Below are positions 9,711 through 19,154 of a stretch of DNA of 48,049 nucleotides, piece by piece. How positions within the stretch are numbered: the first letter of the stretch is position 1; every line of letters starts with the position of its first letter. The notes under the pieces were generated by a model. That model was not told where the DNA came from and did no database searches. It saw nothing but the letters and a program-made list of their open reading frames with translations. Origin of the DNA: a virus; IMG/VR virus record IMGVR_UViG_3300037247_002298, positions 1-48,049 of that record. One strand, 5' to 3'. A program made the position numbers and the translations under genes.

Positions 9711-11633
9711 TTATACAGACACTCTTAAAAGATTAAACCCTTCAACAACTGGAGCAAACATTAGGTTTACACTCGTAGTTGTAGTTACAACGTTTTCAAA
9801 TGGAGTGTTTAGATCCTGTACAAATTCTCCTTGAAATAGTCTACCAGTATTAAAGGGGAATCCCATGGTACCAACCTGTTGAGCAGCATCAACAGTCATG
9901 TCAGCAAAAGCAGTATCGTTCTTACTTGCTAATGTCACCCCTATAGGAGCATCTGCAATTAGTTCAAGAATAGCTTCTGAGTCTTGGTTAACAGTAATAC
10001 TCTTGGCAGTAATATCAAAAATATGTGGAATCGTGTAAACCCCAAATTTGTTTAATACCACCAAAGTAGAACCATTAGTCCATAACTTTACTTGAATTAC
10101 ATCACCAACAGTTGTATCATGATCTTTTTTATAACCAGCAAACATTCCAAATTCTCCTGCTTGAACAGTACGATTTGCACCTCCCACATCAAATTCAGTG
10201 TCATTGATAAAGAATTTAGCAGAAATATTAGATGATACTGAATCACCATTAGTTACTTGTGTACTCATCATCAATCCAAGTGCTGTAAAAGTTATTCCGC
10301 TTACTCCAGTTGGAAAATCATTAGCATCGACAGTATATGTAAAAGTGTAAGCAGTACCTACAGGCTCTGTTGTGCCAAGAGTGATTCCCAAAGTTTGAGA
10401 ACCATTATCAATTCCAAACCATTCATGGCTTGTATCATCATATACATCATCTGGAATGTTTTGGACTCCTACAACAATATCCGTGGTAATTAGTGCTGGA
10501 GACTCTAGTGATACAGTAGTTGATGACGATGTTCTAACTGATATTTCTCCAGTCGTACTATTTACAAACAGTCTTCTGGTTCCTGCTGCAGGATCTGCAG
10601 GAACTGTTATTTGTGAAATATCTTGAAAAAATGCTCCAAAGCTATTGTTCTGATCATTGTATACAATTTCTGTATTTAGTAATGATTTACTTAGAGTTGT
10701 GATTTTAGTTGTAGTAAATGTATCAGTCTTGGCATTTGTAATGGAGTCGTTTGCTATAGTTAACAGTCCAGCATTATCCATTGTTGCATCTCCACTCATC
10801 ACTACTATCTGAGGGAGATTAGTTGCATCGCCTAACCAAAAGTTTGCTGAAGTAAGATTAGGTAATTCAACTGTTCTGTCCACGGGAGTAACGTTAATTC
10901 TGCCAACACCCAATCCTCCTACTTTGGTCACTCTTGCAATGTTTTGAATTAATGATGTTCCAGTTGGCCTAGTATCAGTTAGGTCCCCAGCAGTACTTGC
11001 TACATAGAGTGTATCACCAATTGAAAACGGATTAGTACTAGAACCCTGTAAAAATCCCGAAAGAGTTACACTTCCATTTGCTAGATTCAAAATGTCTTCA
11101 GTTACTATTCCAATTGCAGGCATTGTTGCAGCACTGGTATTAGCAGCACGTGAAATTACTGGAAGGTCTTCTGCAACATTAAAAGTAGAAATGTATACTG
11201 CTTCACCAGCTAAGAGAGTAGTACCTGTTTCATTTCTTGCCAGCATATGTTCAGTGTCAGAGCTAAGGAAATTTGAGAAATCATCAAGAACTTTATTTGT
11301 TAAACTTTGATCAAAGGACTCAAAGACAAAAGTATCAGTTGAGGTTAATATTGGTAAATTTAGAATAATATCTGATGCAATAAGACTGGGAGTAATGATG
11401 TATTGAAATGTATCAGCTGTATTGTTGATTGTAATTCCACCAACATTAAGTAAGTCAAAGCCTGCAGCATCATGATCAGCAGTCCAAGTAAAAACTTCAA
11501 GTGGCATCGAGCCAATTGTGATTCTCTTGTTTGTAGTTCCAGGATTGGCATCAGCTGAGTCAATAATTAGCAGCTCATCAGCTGCTATCGGAGTAGCCTT
11601 TACTGATTTTGTGCTCCACCTAGCTGAGGACAT
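9711..11633 (-). CDS. Tail fibre protein sharing its N-terminus with the giant fibre
   Basis: 640 residues. The first 45 are nearly identical to those of the 1728-residue fibre next door (MSSARWSTKSVKATPIAADE against MSSAAWSTKSVKATPIAADE), so both probably dock on the same virion site. A second shared module at about residues 52-120 (TADHDAAGFDLLNVGGITI, then a SLTNK motif) appears twice in the giant fibre. The C-terminal half is unique. It has its own promoter at 11657-11666, 28.5 nt before the ATG. The call as a fibre is firm; the ligand is unknown. Confidence 0.75.
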   Translation of the reverse strand: MSSARWSTKSVKATPIAADELLIIDSADANPGTTNKRITIGSMPLEVFTWTADHDAAGFDLLNVGGITINNTADTFQYIITPSLIASDIILNLPILTSTDTFVFESFDQSLTNKVLDDFSNFLSSDTEHMLARNETGTTLLAGEAVYISTFNVAEDLPVISRAANTSAATMPAIGIVTEDILNLANGSVTLSGFLQGSSTNPFSIGDTLYVASTAGDLTDTRPTGTSLIQNIARVTKVGGLGVGRINVTPVDRTVELPNLTSANFWLGDATNLPQIVVMSGDATMDNAGLLTIANDSITNAKTDTFTTTKITTLSKSLLNTEIVYNDQNNSFGAFFQDISQITVPADPAAGTRRLFVNSTTGEISVRTSSSTTVSLESPALITTDIVVGVQNIPDDVYDDTSHEWFGIDNGSQTLGITLGTTEPVGTAYTFTYTVDANDFPTGVSGITFTALGLMMSTQVTNGDSVSSNISAKFFINDTEFDVGGANRTVQAGEFGMFAGYKKDHDTTVGDVIQVKLWTNGSTLVVLNKFGVYTIPHIFDITAKSITVNQDSEAILELIADAPIGVTLASKNDTAFADMTVDAAQQVGTMGFPFNTGRLFQGEFVQDLNTPFENVVTTTTSVNLMFAPVVEGFNLLRVSV

Positions 11634-11656
11634 TAATTATTTTGTGAAATTTGGAA

Positions 11657-11666
11657 TTAAGGTATT
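11657..11666 (-). promoter_or_regulatory. Late-type promoter of the 640-aa fibre gene
   Basis: TTAAGGTATT on the plus strand, centred 28.5 nt before the ATG at 11633. It lies between the giant-fibre stop and the second fibre gene. Confidence 0.7.
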
Positions 11667-11681
11667 ATGCTATACATCATT

Positions 11682-14600
11682 CTAGTTAACACTTCGAGAT
11701 ATTTCTTCCCAACGTGTACCATTCCAGATAACAGTTAGGGTGTCATCAGCAGTAGTTACAAAACTTGCAGCGCCTTGTAGGAAAAATCCATCAGCCCCAG
11801 TATTATGAGTCACAGTTAGTATTGCATCAAAATGCAATACGACCATAGATCCTGCCTGCCAGTTAGTAGAAGTCATTGCATCGATTTGAGTGGTTCCAGT
11901 AATATCAAATAGGTTTCCATCAACCAATGTAATTGTTGTAGCTGAGGCGACATCGGCACCTTTGTTACCTTGAATTCTATCACCTACTACAAGATCTCCT
12001 CCAACATCAACATCAGTACCTGCAGGGGTTGTAAGTTGATTTAATGCAATTGTTAATTCAGTAGAACCGTTAATTGATGCTACAATGGTATCACCAGTTG
12101 GAACATTTAGGAACATACTAGTTGCATCCCACCAAATTTCAGCATTTGCTGCTGTTGGTGTATCTACAACAGAACCAAATTCTAAAATGTCAAGATTTGA
12201 AAGACTGTTGTTTGATGCATCAATATCTTGTGCCCAAGGAGTCTGAACAAATGCTTCTAGATCAACTTCTACTCCATTTCTTTGAATTGTTAGATGATCA
12301 GAATTATCAGCATCCATGAAGAATCTACCAATTGCAGCACTACCAGTAGATGCAGGACTTGAAATAGAATCTAATTGCATGTATCCATTATTAGTTCCAG
12401 CACCAAGAATTAGATTGATGCCATCAGCAAGAATTACGCTTGTTGAACTAATTGTTACCTTTACTAATTGTTGAACCTGAAATGCAACTGCAGTACTTCC
12501 ATTCAAAGTCATAAAATTAGACTGATTGCCAATCCAACCAACACTTGCTCCAGGTCCAGCAACTGCATTACTAGTAAAAATATTATATCTTACCCAAGTC
12601 GGTTGACCTGCAACATCAATTATAGGTTCAAATCCTGAACTACCTGCTTCATCGATTATTTTTCCAGTAGTGCCATCAAAAACTGCGATTACATGGTTAG
12701 TTGCACTTGCAGGTCCAACTACATCACCTCCTGTTTGAATATCTGCAACTCCAACATCATCTCTTATGAAAAGATGAGATCTTCCACCAACATTTTTGAT
12801 GTAGACATGAGCAAAAGTGGCAGCAGGAGCAGCGGGGTCTCCAATTTCTCTAAATCGAATATTTGCTGAATCCACTCGAATGTTAGTGCTATTAAAATTA
12901 ATGAGAGTCGTGGCAAAGGAAGCAACATCTGCACCATTAGATGATAAAGTGATTGCATTTCCTGCTGTAGTATTTAATTCAAATTTAGCATTGTTTAGTT
13001 GAATCCAAGTTAATGAATCTGCAGGCTCTGTATTGAAATTGGCAAATTGTGCACTTCTGATTAATGTCATGTTTGCACTATCATCAATGGTGATTACACC
13101 ATTTGTGAGCAATTTTCCAGTAGTATCATCAAATCTTGTAATTGCATTAGTTGTTGAACTTGCTGGACCAACTACATCTCCACCTCCACCAGCTGTTACT
13201 AATTGAAATTCATCATTGATTGCATTATATGCAATTACATCTCCATCAGTAGGAGTAGTGAATTGAACAATAGGCATAGAAACAACTCCAAGTTCCTCTC
13301 CATCAAAATATTTTATGATGCCATGAGAAAAGTCAGTAACTGTAGTATCAATAGCAAAGTCTCCATCAGTTGCCATTGTAGGTGCAGCAGATAATGGAAT
13401 CCTCATGCTAGTAGCTACAAAGTTTTGTAGAAATGCTCCATAGGTATTTGATTGGTCAGTCCGAACTACTGTAGCGGTAACTGCTAATGTGAGAATATCT
13501 GCAGCAAGTGCAGCGTTCATTCCAGCACCATTAGATACTGAAATTGTTTGTAAGTTGACTCCTGATTTAGGAACTGCAGCAGTTAATGCAAATGTTCCTC
13601 CACCAAGTGAAGAAATTGTATTGGCTTCACCACCTGCAGCACCTGCACCTAAATCAACATCTACACCATTGATTCTTGCAAAAATTGTATTTGAAGTATC
13701 ATTTATCCAAATATCACCATTAACTTGTGTGGTAGGGTCACTTGCGAAAGGTACAATTCTAAAACCTGCATCTGTTACATCATGGCCTACTATTTGTGGA
13801 AGACCTGTAGTGTAAGTATTAACTTGGTTCTCGAGAACAATAACTGCAGTATCTGTAAGATCAGTTGATGCAATTGTAAGAGTGTTTCCTGCTGCTGTAA
13901 TTGTTTTGTTTGTTAGTGTTTGAATAAATGCTTCAGTTACTAGAGTATCAGTACCAGTCAATAATGGTAGATTTAAAATTCTATCAGCTACTATTGCAGC
14001 AGGAGTTACAATATATTGAAAAGTATCAGCAGGATTACTAATTGTAATGCCACCAACATTAAGCAAGTCAAAGCCTGCAGCATCATGGTCAGCAGTCCAT
14101 GGTCCAAGAAATTCTCCACCACCCTCTAAATCAATAACACTGGCATTTCTAATTACTGAGACATGGCTCGAATTTCCAGAGTCTAAAAATATTCTTCCTA
14201 CAGTTGCAGAGCCTGTAACTCCAGGTGAACCAATTGAGGTGTACTGCGTATAAGCTGAAGCCATTATGAGATTATTACTATTAAAATTAGCAGAAGTTGC
14301 ATCATATTGATATTCTACAACATCGTTTACTTCTAACTTGAAATTGTTTCCAGTAGTTACATTGATTTCAAAATCATTGTTCACTACTGCAATGTACTCC
14401 ACTGATGCAGATGGAGGTGAAGTAAAAGAAACAAATTGTAATGATCTAATTAGTGTTGTATTTGCAAGATCATCTATGAGAATTACTCCATTTTGAATTA
14501 GCTTGCCTGTTCCTGTATCAAATCTTGCAATAGCATTATCTGTTGCACTGCCAGGACCTACAACATCTCCAGTACCTGCAACTACTTGATAAGTTGGAGG

Positions 14601-16868
14601 TGAACCTACACCATTAGAAGTTAATACTGTAGCTGCTGCACCAACTGAAACATTCATCTGTGTTTCATTAATGTCTACAAAAGTATTGAGATCACCATCC
14701 ATTGTGGCATTGATTATACTGTTACTGTTAAAGTCAGCAATTGTTGAATCAAATACATATTCAGAAACATCATTAATTTTAAAATCAAAGTCATCTCCTG
14801 TTGGAACATTAAGAATTATTCCGTTACCGTCTGCATAAATTGCTTGGACACCTGCACCAGGAGCTCCAGTAGTTGTGGTAAATTCAATGTTTGATAGATT
14901 GGTTAAATCAAATGTAGCTGCATTAATGTCAGATAGCCAAGGAGTTTGAGAACCAACCCCAACAGTAGATCTTGCAACTTCCTGCCAATCTGCACCATTG
15001 AAAAATAGTGTCAAGACATCACCAACTGCAGTAGTGAAATTAGCACCATTACCTAGTAAAATATCGTTAGTACCTCCAGAGCTGTTAGTTACAGTTAAGA
15101 TTCCATCAAATTGTAAATAAATCACAGAACCTGCTTGCCAGTCAGTTGGAGTGATCTCATTTATCGTATTGGTTCCTGTAATGTCAAATACATTTCCATC
15201 AGTTCCTAGTGTTAGAATACCACCTGCTGGACTAGCTACAGGTGTTCCTTGACCAAATTGCAATCTTCCAGTTTCAATTAGTTCAGCAAAAGTATTTGTT
15301 AACGTAAATGTTTGAGCAGTGCCAAGTCCTGCCAATGTTTCATCAGAAACAGCAGTGTTGAATTGTGCAAAGGTACCAGTTAGGGTGTTACTTGTAAGAT
15401 CAATACTCTTGTTTGCTAGTGTTTGAGCGAATGCTTCTGTAACAAAAATATCATTTCCAGTTAACAGTGGAAGTGTAACTGTTCTGTCAGCTACAATAGC
15501 ATCGGCAATTATTTGGTATTCAAATGTAGCTGCTGGGTTTTGAATGAATAATGTGTCATCGGTAAATGTTTGAGCAAAATCTCCAAAGATATTGATTTGA
15601 TCAGTTCTGACAATTACTGCAGTGTCTGTAAGATTGGTAGATGCAAACTGACCACCGTTGATAACAGTAGAATGATCATGTCCAGAATTTGTAAAATCAC
15701 CAATAGTTGGAGCAGTTAGAGTTTTGTTTGTTAGTGTTTGAATAAATCCTTCAGTTACAAAAGTATCATCTGCAATTAAAAGAGGAATTGTGAGAATTCT
15801 ATCAGCAATAATTGCTGAGGGAGTTATAATATATTGAAAATTATCAGCTGGGTTGTTGATTGTAATACCTCCAACATTAATTAAATCAAATCCTCCTGCA
15901 TCGTGATCAGCAGTCCATGGTCCAAGAAATTCGGCAGTGATATCAAAAGTAAACCAAGAGCCAGCATCACGGCCACGAAATCCAACTCCTGTTTGATAAT
16001 AAATATCCCCATCTACTGGAATTGTAGGATCAGTTGCATTTGCACCAACATTCAGACCAGTAACTGTATTACTTGGATTGAAAGTTTGTCTTACGCCATC
16101 AGGAAATGACACAGTACCATTTAGTGTAAGATCATTAACTCCAACAAGATTTTTTCCATCAAAATCAGCTTCTATTTCACTAAATGTGTAAGTGTCAACA
16201 AATCCAAATTGAAATTTTATTTCTTCACTACTACCTGATGGTACATTTAGGATTAAAGTTCCTGCTAGATTGTCTATTTGTACATCAGTAGTATCGAAAT
16301 TTAATGCACCAATATTATTTAGATCAAAGGTTCCAGCATCATGGTTTGCAGTCCATGGTCCAAGAAATTCCCCTACACTACTTAGGTCAACATTAGCACC
16401 ATTGATTCTACCAAAGATTTGTTGTGTAGATGTGTTTAGCCAAATATCACCATTCACTTGTGTAAATGGATTGCCTGCAAGTGCTCCAATATTAAGACCT
16501 GCATTAGCACCTGTAGAGCCAAGAAAGTCTTGTCTTGCACCTGCAGTGTATGTTGTAGGTAGTGTACTTTGAACTACAGTAGAATCAAGTGTTAGTGTAA
16601 GATCATCAGCATTTACAGTTGTAGATATTGGAGATGTAGTAATTAGTGACTTGAATGGTAAATCAACTCCTACCTTTGTCTGCGCCCATCCATTTCCCAC
16701 TCCAGAGTTTGAAGAAGTGTTAGCTTCTGCAGTAGTTGGAATGGTACCAATTGTAATTCTTTTGTTTTGGGTTGCAGGATTGGCATCAGCTGAGTCAATA
16801 ATTAGCAGCTCATCAGCTGCGATTGGCGTTGCCTTTACTGATTTAGTGCTCCAAGCAGCTGAAGACAT
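11682..16868 (-). CDS. Giant modular tail fibre (1728 aa)
   Basis: The longest gene of the window. The ATG at 16868 is preceded by an AGGAGAATTTA Shine-Dalgarno-like sequence rather than the late promoter, so it is probably read through from upstream. It is built of repeated beta modules: EFLGPWTA-HDAG-FDL at least three times, QTPW-DI-A-FDL twice, VVGP-ATDNAIARFD type four times, and an ITGT-WQAGS-V-L-FD-ILTVT module twice, the second at the extreme C-terminus. The latter modules are familiar from fibres of bacterial siphophages. The N-terminal 45 residues match the 640-aa fibre. A trimeric receptor-recognising fibre is the natural role. Confidence 0.8.
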   Translation of the reverse strand: MSSAAWSTKSVKATPIAADELLIIDSADANPATQNKRITIGTIPTTAEANTSSNSGVGNGWAQTKVGVDLPFKSLITTSPISTTVNADDLTLTLDSTVVQSTLPTTYTAGARQDFLGSTGANAGLNIGALAGNPFTQVNGDIWLNTSTQQIFGRINGANVDLSSVGEFLGPWTANHDAGTFDLNNIGALNFDTTDVQIDNLAGTLILNVPSGSSEEIKFQFGFVDTYTFSEIEADFDGKNLVGVNDLTLNGTVSFPDGVRQTFNPSNTVTGLNVGANATDPTIPVDGDIYYQTGVGFRGRDAGSWFTFDITAEFLGPWTADHDAGGFDLINVGGITINNPADNFQYIITPSAIIADRILTIPLLIADDTFVTEGFIQTLTNKTLTAPTIGDFTNSGHDHSTVINGGQFASTNLTDTAVIVRTDQINIFGDFAQTFTDDTLFIQNPAATFEYQIIADAIVADRTVTLPLLTGNDIFVTEAFAQTLANKSIDLTSNTLTGTFAQFNTAVSDETLAGLGTAQTFTLTNTFAELIETGRLQFGQGTPVASPAGGILTLGTDGNVFDITGTNTINEITPTDWQAGSVIYLQFDGILTVTNSSGGTNDILLGNGANFTTAVGDVLTLFFNGADWQEVARSTVGVGSQTPWLSDINAATFDLTNLSNIEFTTTTGAPGAGVQAIYADGNGIILNVPTGDDFDFKINDVSEYVFDSTIADFNSNSIINATMDGDLNTFVDINETQMNVSVGAAATVLTSNGVGSPPTYQVVAGTGDVVGPGSATDNAIARFDTGTGKLIQNGVILIDDLANTTLIRSLQFVSFTSPPSASVEYIAVVNNDFEINVTTGNNFKLEVNDVVEYQYDATSANFNSNNLIMASAYTQYTSIGSPGVTGSATVGRIFLDSGNSSHVSVIRNASVIDLEGGGEFLGPWTADHDAAGFDLLNVGGITISNPADTFQYIVTPAAIVADRILNLPLLTGTDTLVTEAFIQTLTNKTITAAGNTLTIASTDLTDTAVIVLENQVNTYTTGLPQIVGHDVTDAGFRIVPFASDPTTQVNGDIWINDTSNTIFARINGVDVDLGAGAAGGEANTISSLGGGTFALTAAVPKSGVNLQTISVSNGAGMNAALAADILTLAVTATVVRTDQSNTYGAFLQNFVATSMRIPLSAAPTMATDGDFAIDTTVTDFSHGIIKYFDGEELGVVSMPIVQFTTPTDGDVIAYNAINDEFQLVTAGGGGDVVGPASSTTNAITRFDDTTGKLLTNGVITIDDSANMTLIRSAQFANFNTEPADSLTWIQLNNAKFELNTTAGNAITLSSNGADVASFATTLINFNSTNIRVDSANIRFREIGDPAAPAATFAHVYIKNVGGRSHLFIRDDVGVADIQTGGDVVGPASATNHVIAVFDGTTGKIIDEAGSSGFEPIIDVAGQPTWVRYNIFTSNAVAGPGASVGWIGNQSNFMTLNGSTAVAFQVQQLVKVTISSTSVILADGINLILGAGTNNGYMQLDSISSPASTGSAAIGRFFMDADNSDHLTIQRNGVEVDLEAFVQTPWAQDIDASNNSLSNLDILEFGSVVDTPTAANAEIWWDATSMFLNVPTGDTIVASINGSTELTIALNQLTTPAGTDVDVGGDLVVGDRIQGNKGADVASATTITLVDGNLFDITGTTQIDAMTSTNWQAGSMVVLHFDAILTVTHNTGADGFFLQGAASFVTTADDTLTVIWNGTRWEEISRSVN

Positions 16869-16929
16869 TAAATTCTCCTAAACAAAATTTTGTGAATGTC
16901 AGGAATTGATAGAGTACAAATCAATTACT

Positions 16930-17289
16930 CTATGCTCCAAACTGTACAAGATGAGCTCTAATGAGATTAACTGTGGTTATACTTTGATCTGCTTGAAGAT
17001 TTATGGCATCTCCAGCTTCAATATCAATGTCAAATCGGTATATTCCATCAGTAATTATTTCACCAGCATTATCTGCATTCAGTATTCCTTTAAGTGTCGA
17101 ATTATTAAAAACAGAAATAATTGCAGGAGTAAGACCAAATTCAAATGAAAAGTATAATCGTAAAAGTCCTCCCTTTCCAGGAGATACCTGGGCAGCAGTA
17201 ATTGGAATATCAGAAGCTAAAATGTCACTGGCAGCACTAATTACAGTTGCATTAGGAGTTACAGTTAGTGCATAAGTAGATGAGGTCAA
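16930..17289 (-). CDS. Small beta-rich virion-associated protein
   Basis: 119 residues starting at TTG, with the start fixed by the promoter at 17313-17322 lying 28.5 nt upstream. The sequence is Ala/Ile/Thr-rich with alternating strand patterns (MTSSTYALTVTPNATVIS, IYRFDIDIEAGDAINLQ), suggesting a beta sandwich. It sits between two fibre loci, so it may be a fibre accessory or capsid decoration protein. No family was recognised. Confidence 0.5.
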   Translation of the reverse strand: MTSSTYALTVTPNATVISAASDILASDIPITAAQVSPGKGGLLRLYFSFEFGLTPAIISVFNNSTLKGILNADNAGEIITDGIYRFDIDIEAGDAINLQADQSITTVNLIRAHLVQFGA

Positions 17290-17312
17290 TGTTAAAAATT
17301 ACTATTTCAGAT

Positions 17313-17322
17313 TAAAGGTATT
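17313..17322 (-). promoter_or_regulatory. Late-type promoter
   Basis: TAAAGGTATT on the plus strand, centred exactly 28.5 nt before the TTG at 17289. Confidence 0.7.
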
Positions 17323-17329
17323 TTTAAAA

Positions 17330-17899
17330 TCAGGCTAATTCTAATACTTGCATAGTTGATTCTCTGCCGTCTGCTGTTAATCCTAAGATTGTAACGGTTC
17401 CAGCAGGATCTATACCTCCATCTATATCAATAACTGCTTTTACTACTTGGCCATTCATCTGAGCAACATATGACATTCTAAGACCACCTATATCATTTTG
17501 TCCTAGTTGTTGACCAATATCTTCAACAATTACAGCATTATCACTAATTCTAAACATACAATCTTTATCATTTTGTGAAGCTGAGTAATTGATATTAAAA
17601 AGGATTAGTGCAAATTTCCCTGTAACAGTTGGCAAAGTTATAGTAAAATTAGTAATATCAGTATCACCACCTACTGAGACTGCCTGATCTACTGTAAGTA
17701 CAATATTTGTCCTAGTTTGTGCAGGTCCGTCTTGAAAAGTAGGGGCTGCACCTACGCCATTAGAAGTTAAGACTTGATCAGCAGTTCCCACAGCTACAGT
17801 AGCTGCCACTCCTGCTGCATCCCATGTAATTAATTCTCCATCAGTACCATCTGCCAATCCACCTACTGGAAGATCAGTGGCATTTGTCAATACTAAAGC
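17330..17899 (-). CDS. C-terminal half of a fibre gene split by an in-frame TAA
   Basis: About 189 residues in the same frame as the gene ending at 17900, separated from it only by the TAA at 17900-17902. The first in-frame start after that stop is a TTG at 17890 (MTNATDLPVGG). The segment across the stop continues the repeat seen 140 bp upstream (PALGTP then VLTNAT-L), so the two parts belong to one ancestral fibre. The C-terminal 110 residues form a beta domain ending in MQVLELA. It could be made by re-initiation at TTG 17890, by readthrough, or not at all. Confidence 0.55.
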   Translation of the reverse strand, partial: ALVLTNATDLPVGGLADGTDGELITWDAAGVAATVAVGTADQVLTSNGVGAAPTFQDGPAQTRTNIVLTVDQAVSVGGDTDITNFTITLPTVTGKFALILFNINYSASQNDKDCMFRISDNAVIVEDIGQQLGQNDIGGLRMSYVAQMNGQVVKAVIDIDGGIDPAGTVTILGLTADGRESTMQVLELA

Positions 17900-18442
17900 T
17901 TATGGCGTACCAAGGGCTGGCGTAACCAAAGTAGGACTATTTGATAATACTACGTTTGTAGTTCCAGTTGATGTTGTTACACCTGTACCTCCGTTAGCTA
18001 CAGGAAGAGTTCCTGTAACACCTGTAGTTAATGGTAATCCTGTAGCATTAGTTAGTACAACTGCACTTGGCGTACCAAGGGCTGGCGTAACCAAAGTAGG
18101 AGATGTTGCAAATACTAACAGACCAGTTCCTGTCTCGTCTGAAATTATACTAGCTAATTCTGCAGAGTCTTTTGGAGTTACTATATCCCATTCAGATAGT
18201 AAAAATGCTGATGCAGTGATAGTTGTGTTTGCTCTGTAAAGAGTTCCAGCCTCAATTACAAAATCTCCAACTTTGTAATCATTTAGAACATTAAATGGAA
18301 GTACTGCACTTTGAACTCTAGCGATATCTTCTTCTAAATGTCCTCGAGATAAAATACCTACAATATCTGCATCACTTGCATGTACAGTAGAACCCCTGTT
18401 TGCAGTTCCTGCAGTAATGTCTTTTGGTACTTTATCTACCAT
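17900..18442 (-). CDS. N-terminal half of a tail fibre with PALGTP/ATGLPL repeat
   Basis: 180 residues from an ATG that abuts the preceding stop. Residues about 60-95 contain a short chitin-binding-like patch ([17 protein letters not shown]). Residues about 115-180 carry the [20 protein letters not shown] motif and a VANGGTG motif, both very common in tail fibres of bacterial phages. The frame stops at a TAA inside the second copy of the PALGTP repeat, and coding-quality sequence continues in frame beyond it. The product may be a truncated fibre or part of a two-piece fibre. Confidence 0.6.
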   Translation of the reverse strand: MVDKVPKDITAGTANRGSTVHASDADIVGILSRGHLEEDIARVQSAVLPFNVLNDYKVGDFVIEAGTLYRANTTITASAFLLSEWDIVTPKDSAELASIISDETGTGLLVFATSPTLVTPALGTPSAVVLTNATGLPLTTGVTGTLPVANGGTGVTTSTGTTNVVLSNSPTLVTPALGTP

Positions 18443-18762
18443 TATGCAGTCTCCAATATTGCCATATTGTTGAAAGTTGATGCTATTTCTTCAATTACCA
18501 TATTGTCAAATGTTGCAGCAACTTCTTCAGCGACTTCATTATCATAAACATTTAGTCTTCCTGTTTCATCAATAATCATATCACCAAATACTCCAATTGT
18601 TTCTTCATGAAGACAAGTATCAAATGTTAATGCAACTTCCTCAATTAGTTCGTTAAATGCTTGTACTGGGGGTGCTGAAACATGTAATGTTGATTGTGGA
18701 GAAAAACGTGTATTGTAAGGTACAACTGGATGATGATCTGAAGGATAGAAATTATAAACCAT
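18442..18762 (-). CDS. Hypothetical protein with a repeated EEVAxTFD motif
   Basis: 106 residues. The second half contains near-repeats ([43 protein letters not shown]) spaced about 20-30 residues apart, suggesting a small repeat protein or trimeric fibre stalk. The ATG follows a GGAAAG sequence 5 nt upstream. The late promoter lies 79 nt upstream, so unlike its neighbours this gene has a leader, which contains a 15-codon TTG-started ORF ending directly at this ATG. Function unknown. Confidence 0.5.
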   Translation of the reverse strand: MVYNFYPSDHHPVVPYNTRFSPQSTLHVSAPPVQAFNELIEEVALTFDTCLHEETIGVFGDMIIDETGRLNVYDNEVAEEVAATFDNMVIEEIASTFNNMAILETA

Positions 18763-18835
18763 TTAACATCTTTCCTGTGTCAATAACAGTTTAACTAAAT
18801 TAGATGACAATAAATGAAAAAGTATGTTTTTAGAT

Positions 18836-18845
18836 TAAAGGTATT
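18836..18845 (-). promoter_or_regulatory. Late-type promoter with a long leader
   Basis: TAAAGGTATT on the plus strand. No annotated gene starts 28 nt downstream. A 15-codon ORF starts with TTG at 18810 and its TAA directly precedes the ATG at 18762, so it may be a leader peptide coupling translation. Confidence 0.55.
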
Positions 18846-18849
18846 ATTA

Positions 18850-19146
18850 TTACTTTTTAGATTTTGATTTTGTAGATTTTGGTTTTACTTCTACTGGGGA
18901 TTCTTTAGGTTTTTCAACAGGTATTGATTCTTTTGGTTCGAGATGGGTTACCTCTTTTTGAATTCTTGATGGTATTCCATCTTGTGTTTTTGGTGTAGAA
19001 TCGTCTATTTGACACACACAATTGTAATTAGCACCGCACTTTATTCCACGAGACATTCCTACTGCGTGATTGATTTTTCCTGATGCTTCCTCAAAAGTAT
19101 TGCCCAATGCAGTTCCGCCACATTTGTTACATTTAGCTGTAATCAT
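18850..19146 (-). CDS. Zinc-ribbon protein with a Lys/Pro-rich tail
   Basis: 98 residues. Two Cys pairs (CNKCGG near the N-terminus, then CGANYNCVC near residue 40) with an intervening His suggest a small zinc-binding domain. The second half is Pro/Lys/Ser-rich and probably disordered (KPKSTKSKSKK). The gene directly follows the major capsid gene with no promoter of its own, so it is likely co-expressed with it. It may be a capsid accessory or DNA-packaging protein. No family recognised. Confidence 0.5.
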   Translation of the reverse strand: MITAKCNKCGGTALGNTFEEASGKINHAVGMSRGIKCGANYNCVCQIDDSTPKTQDGIPSRIQKEVTHLEPKESIPVEKPKESPVEVKPKSTKSKSKK

Positions 19147-19154
19147 TTTTTTAC

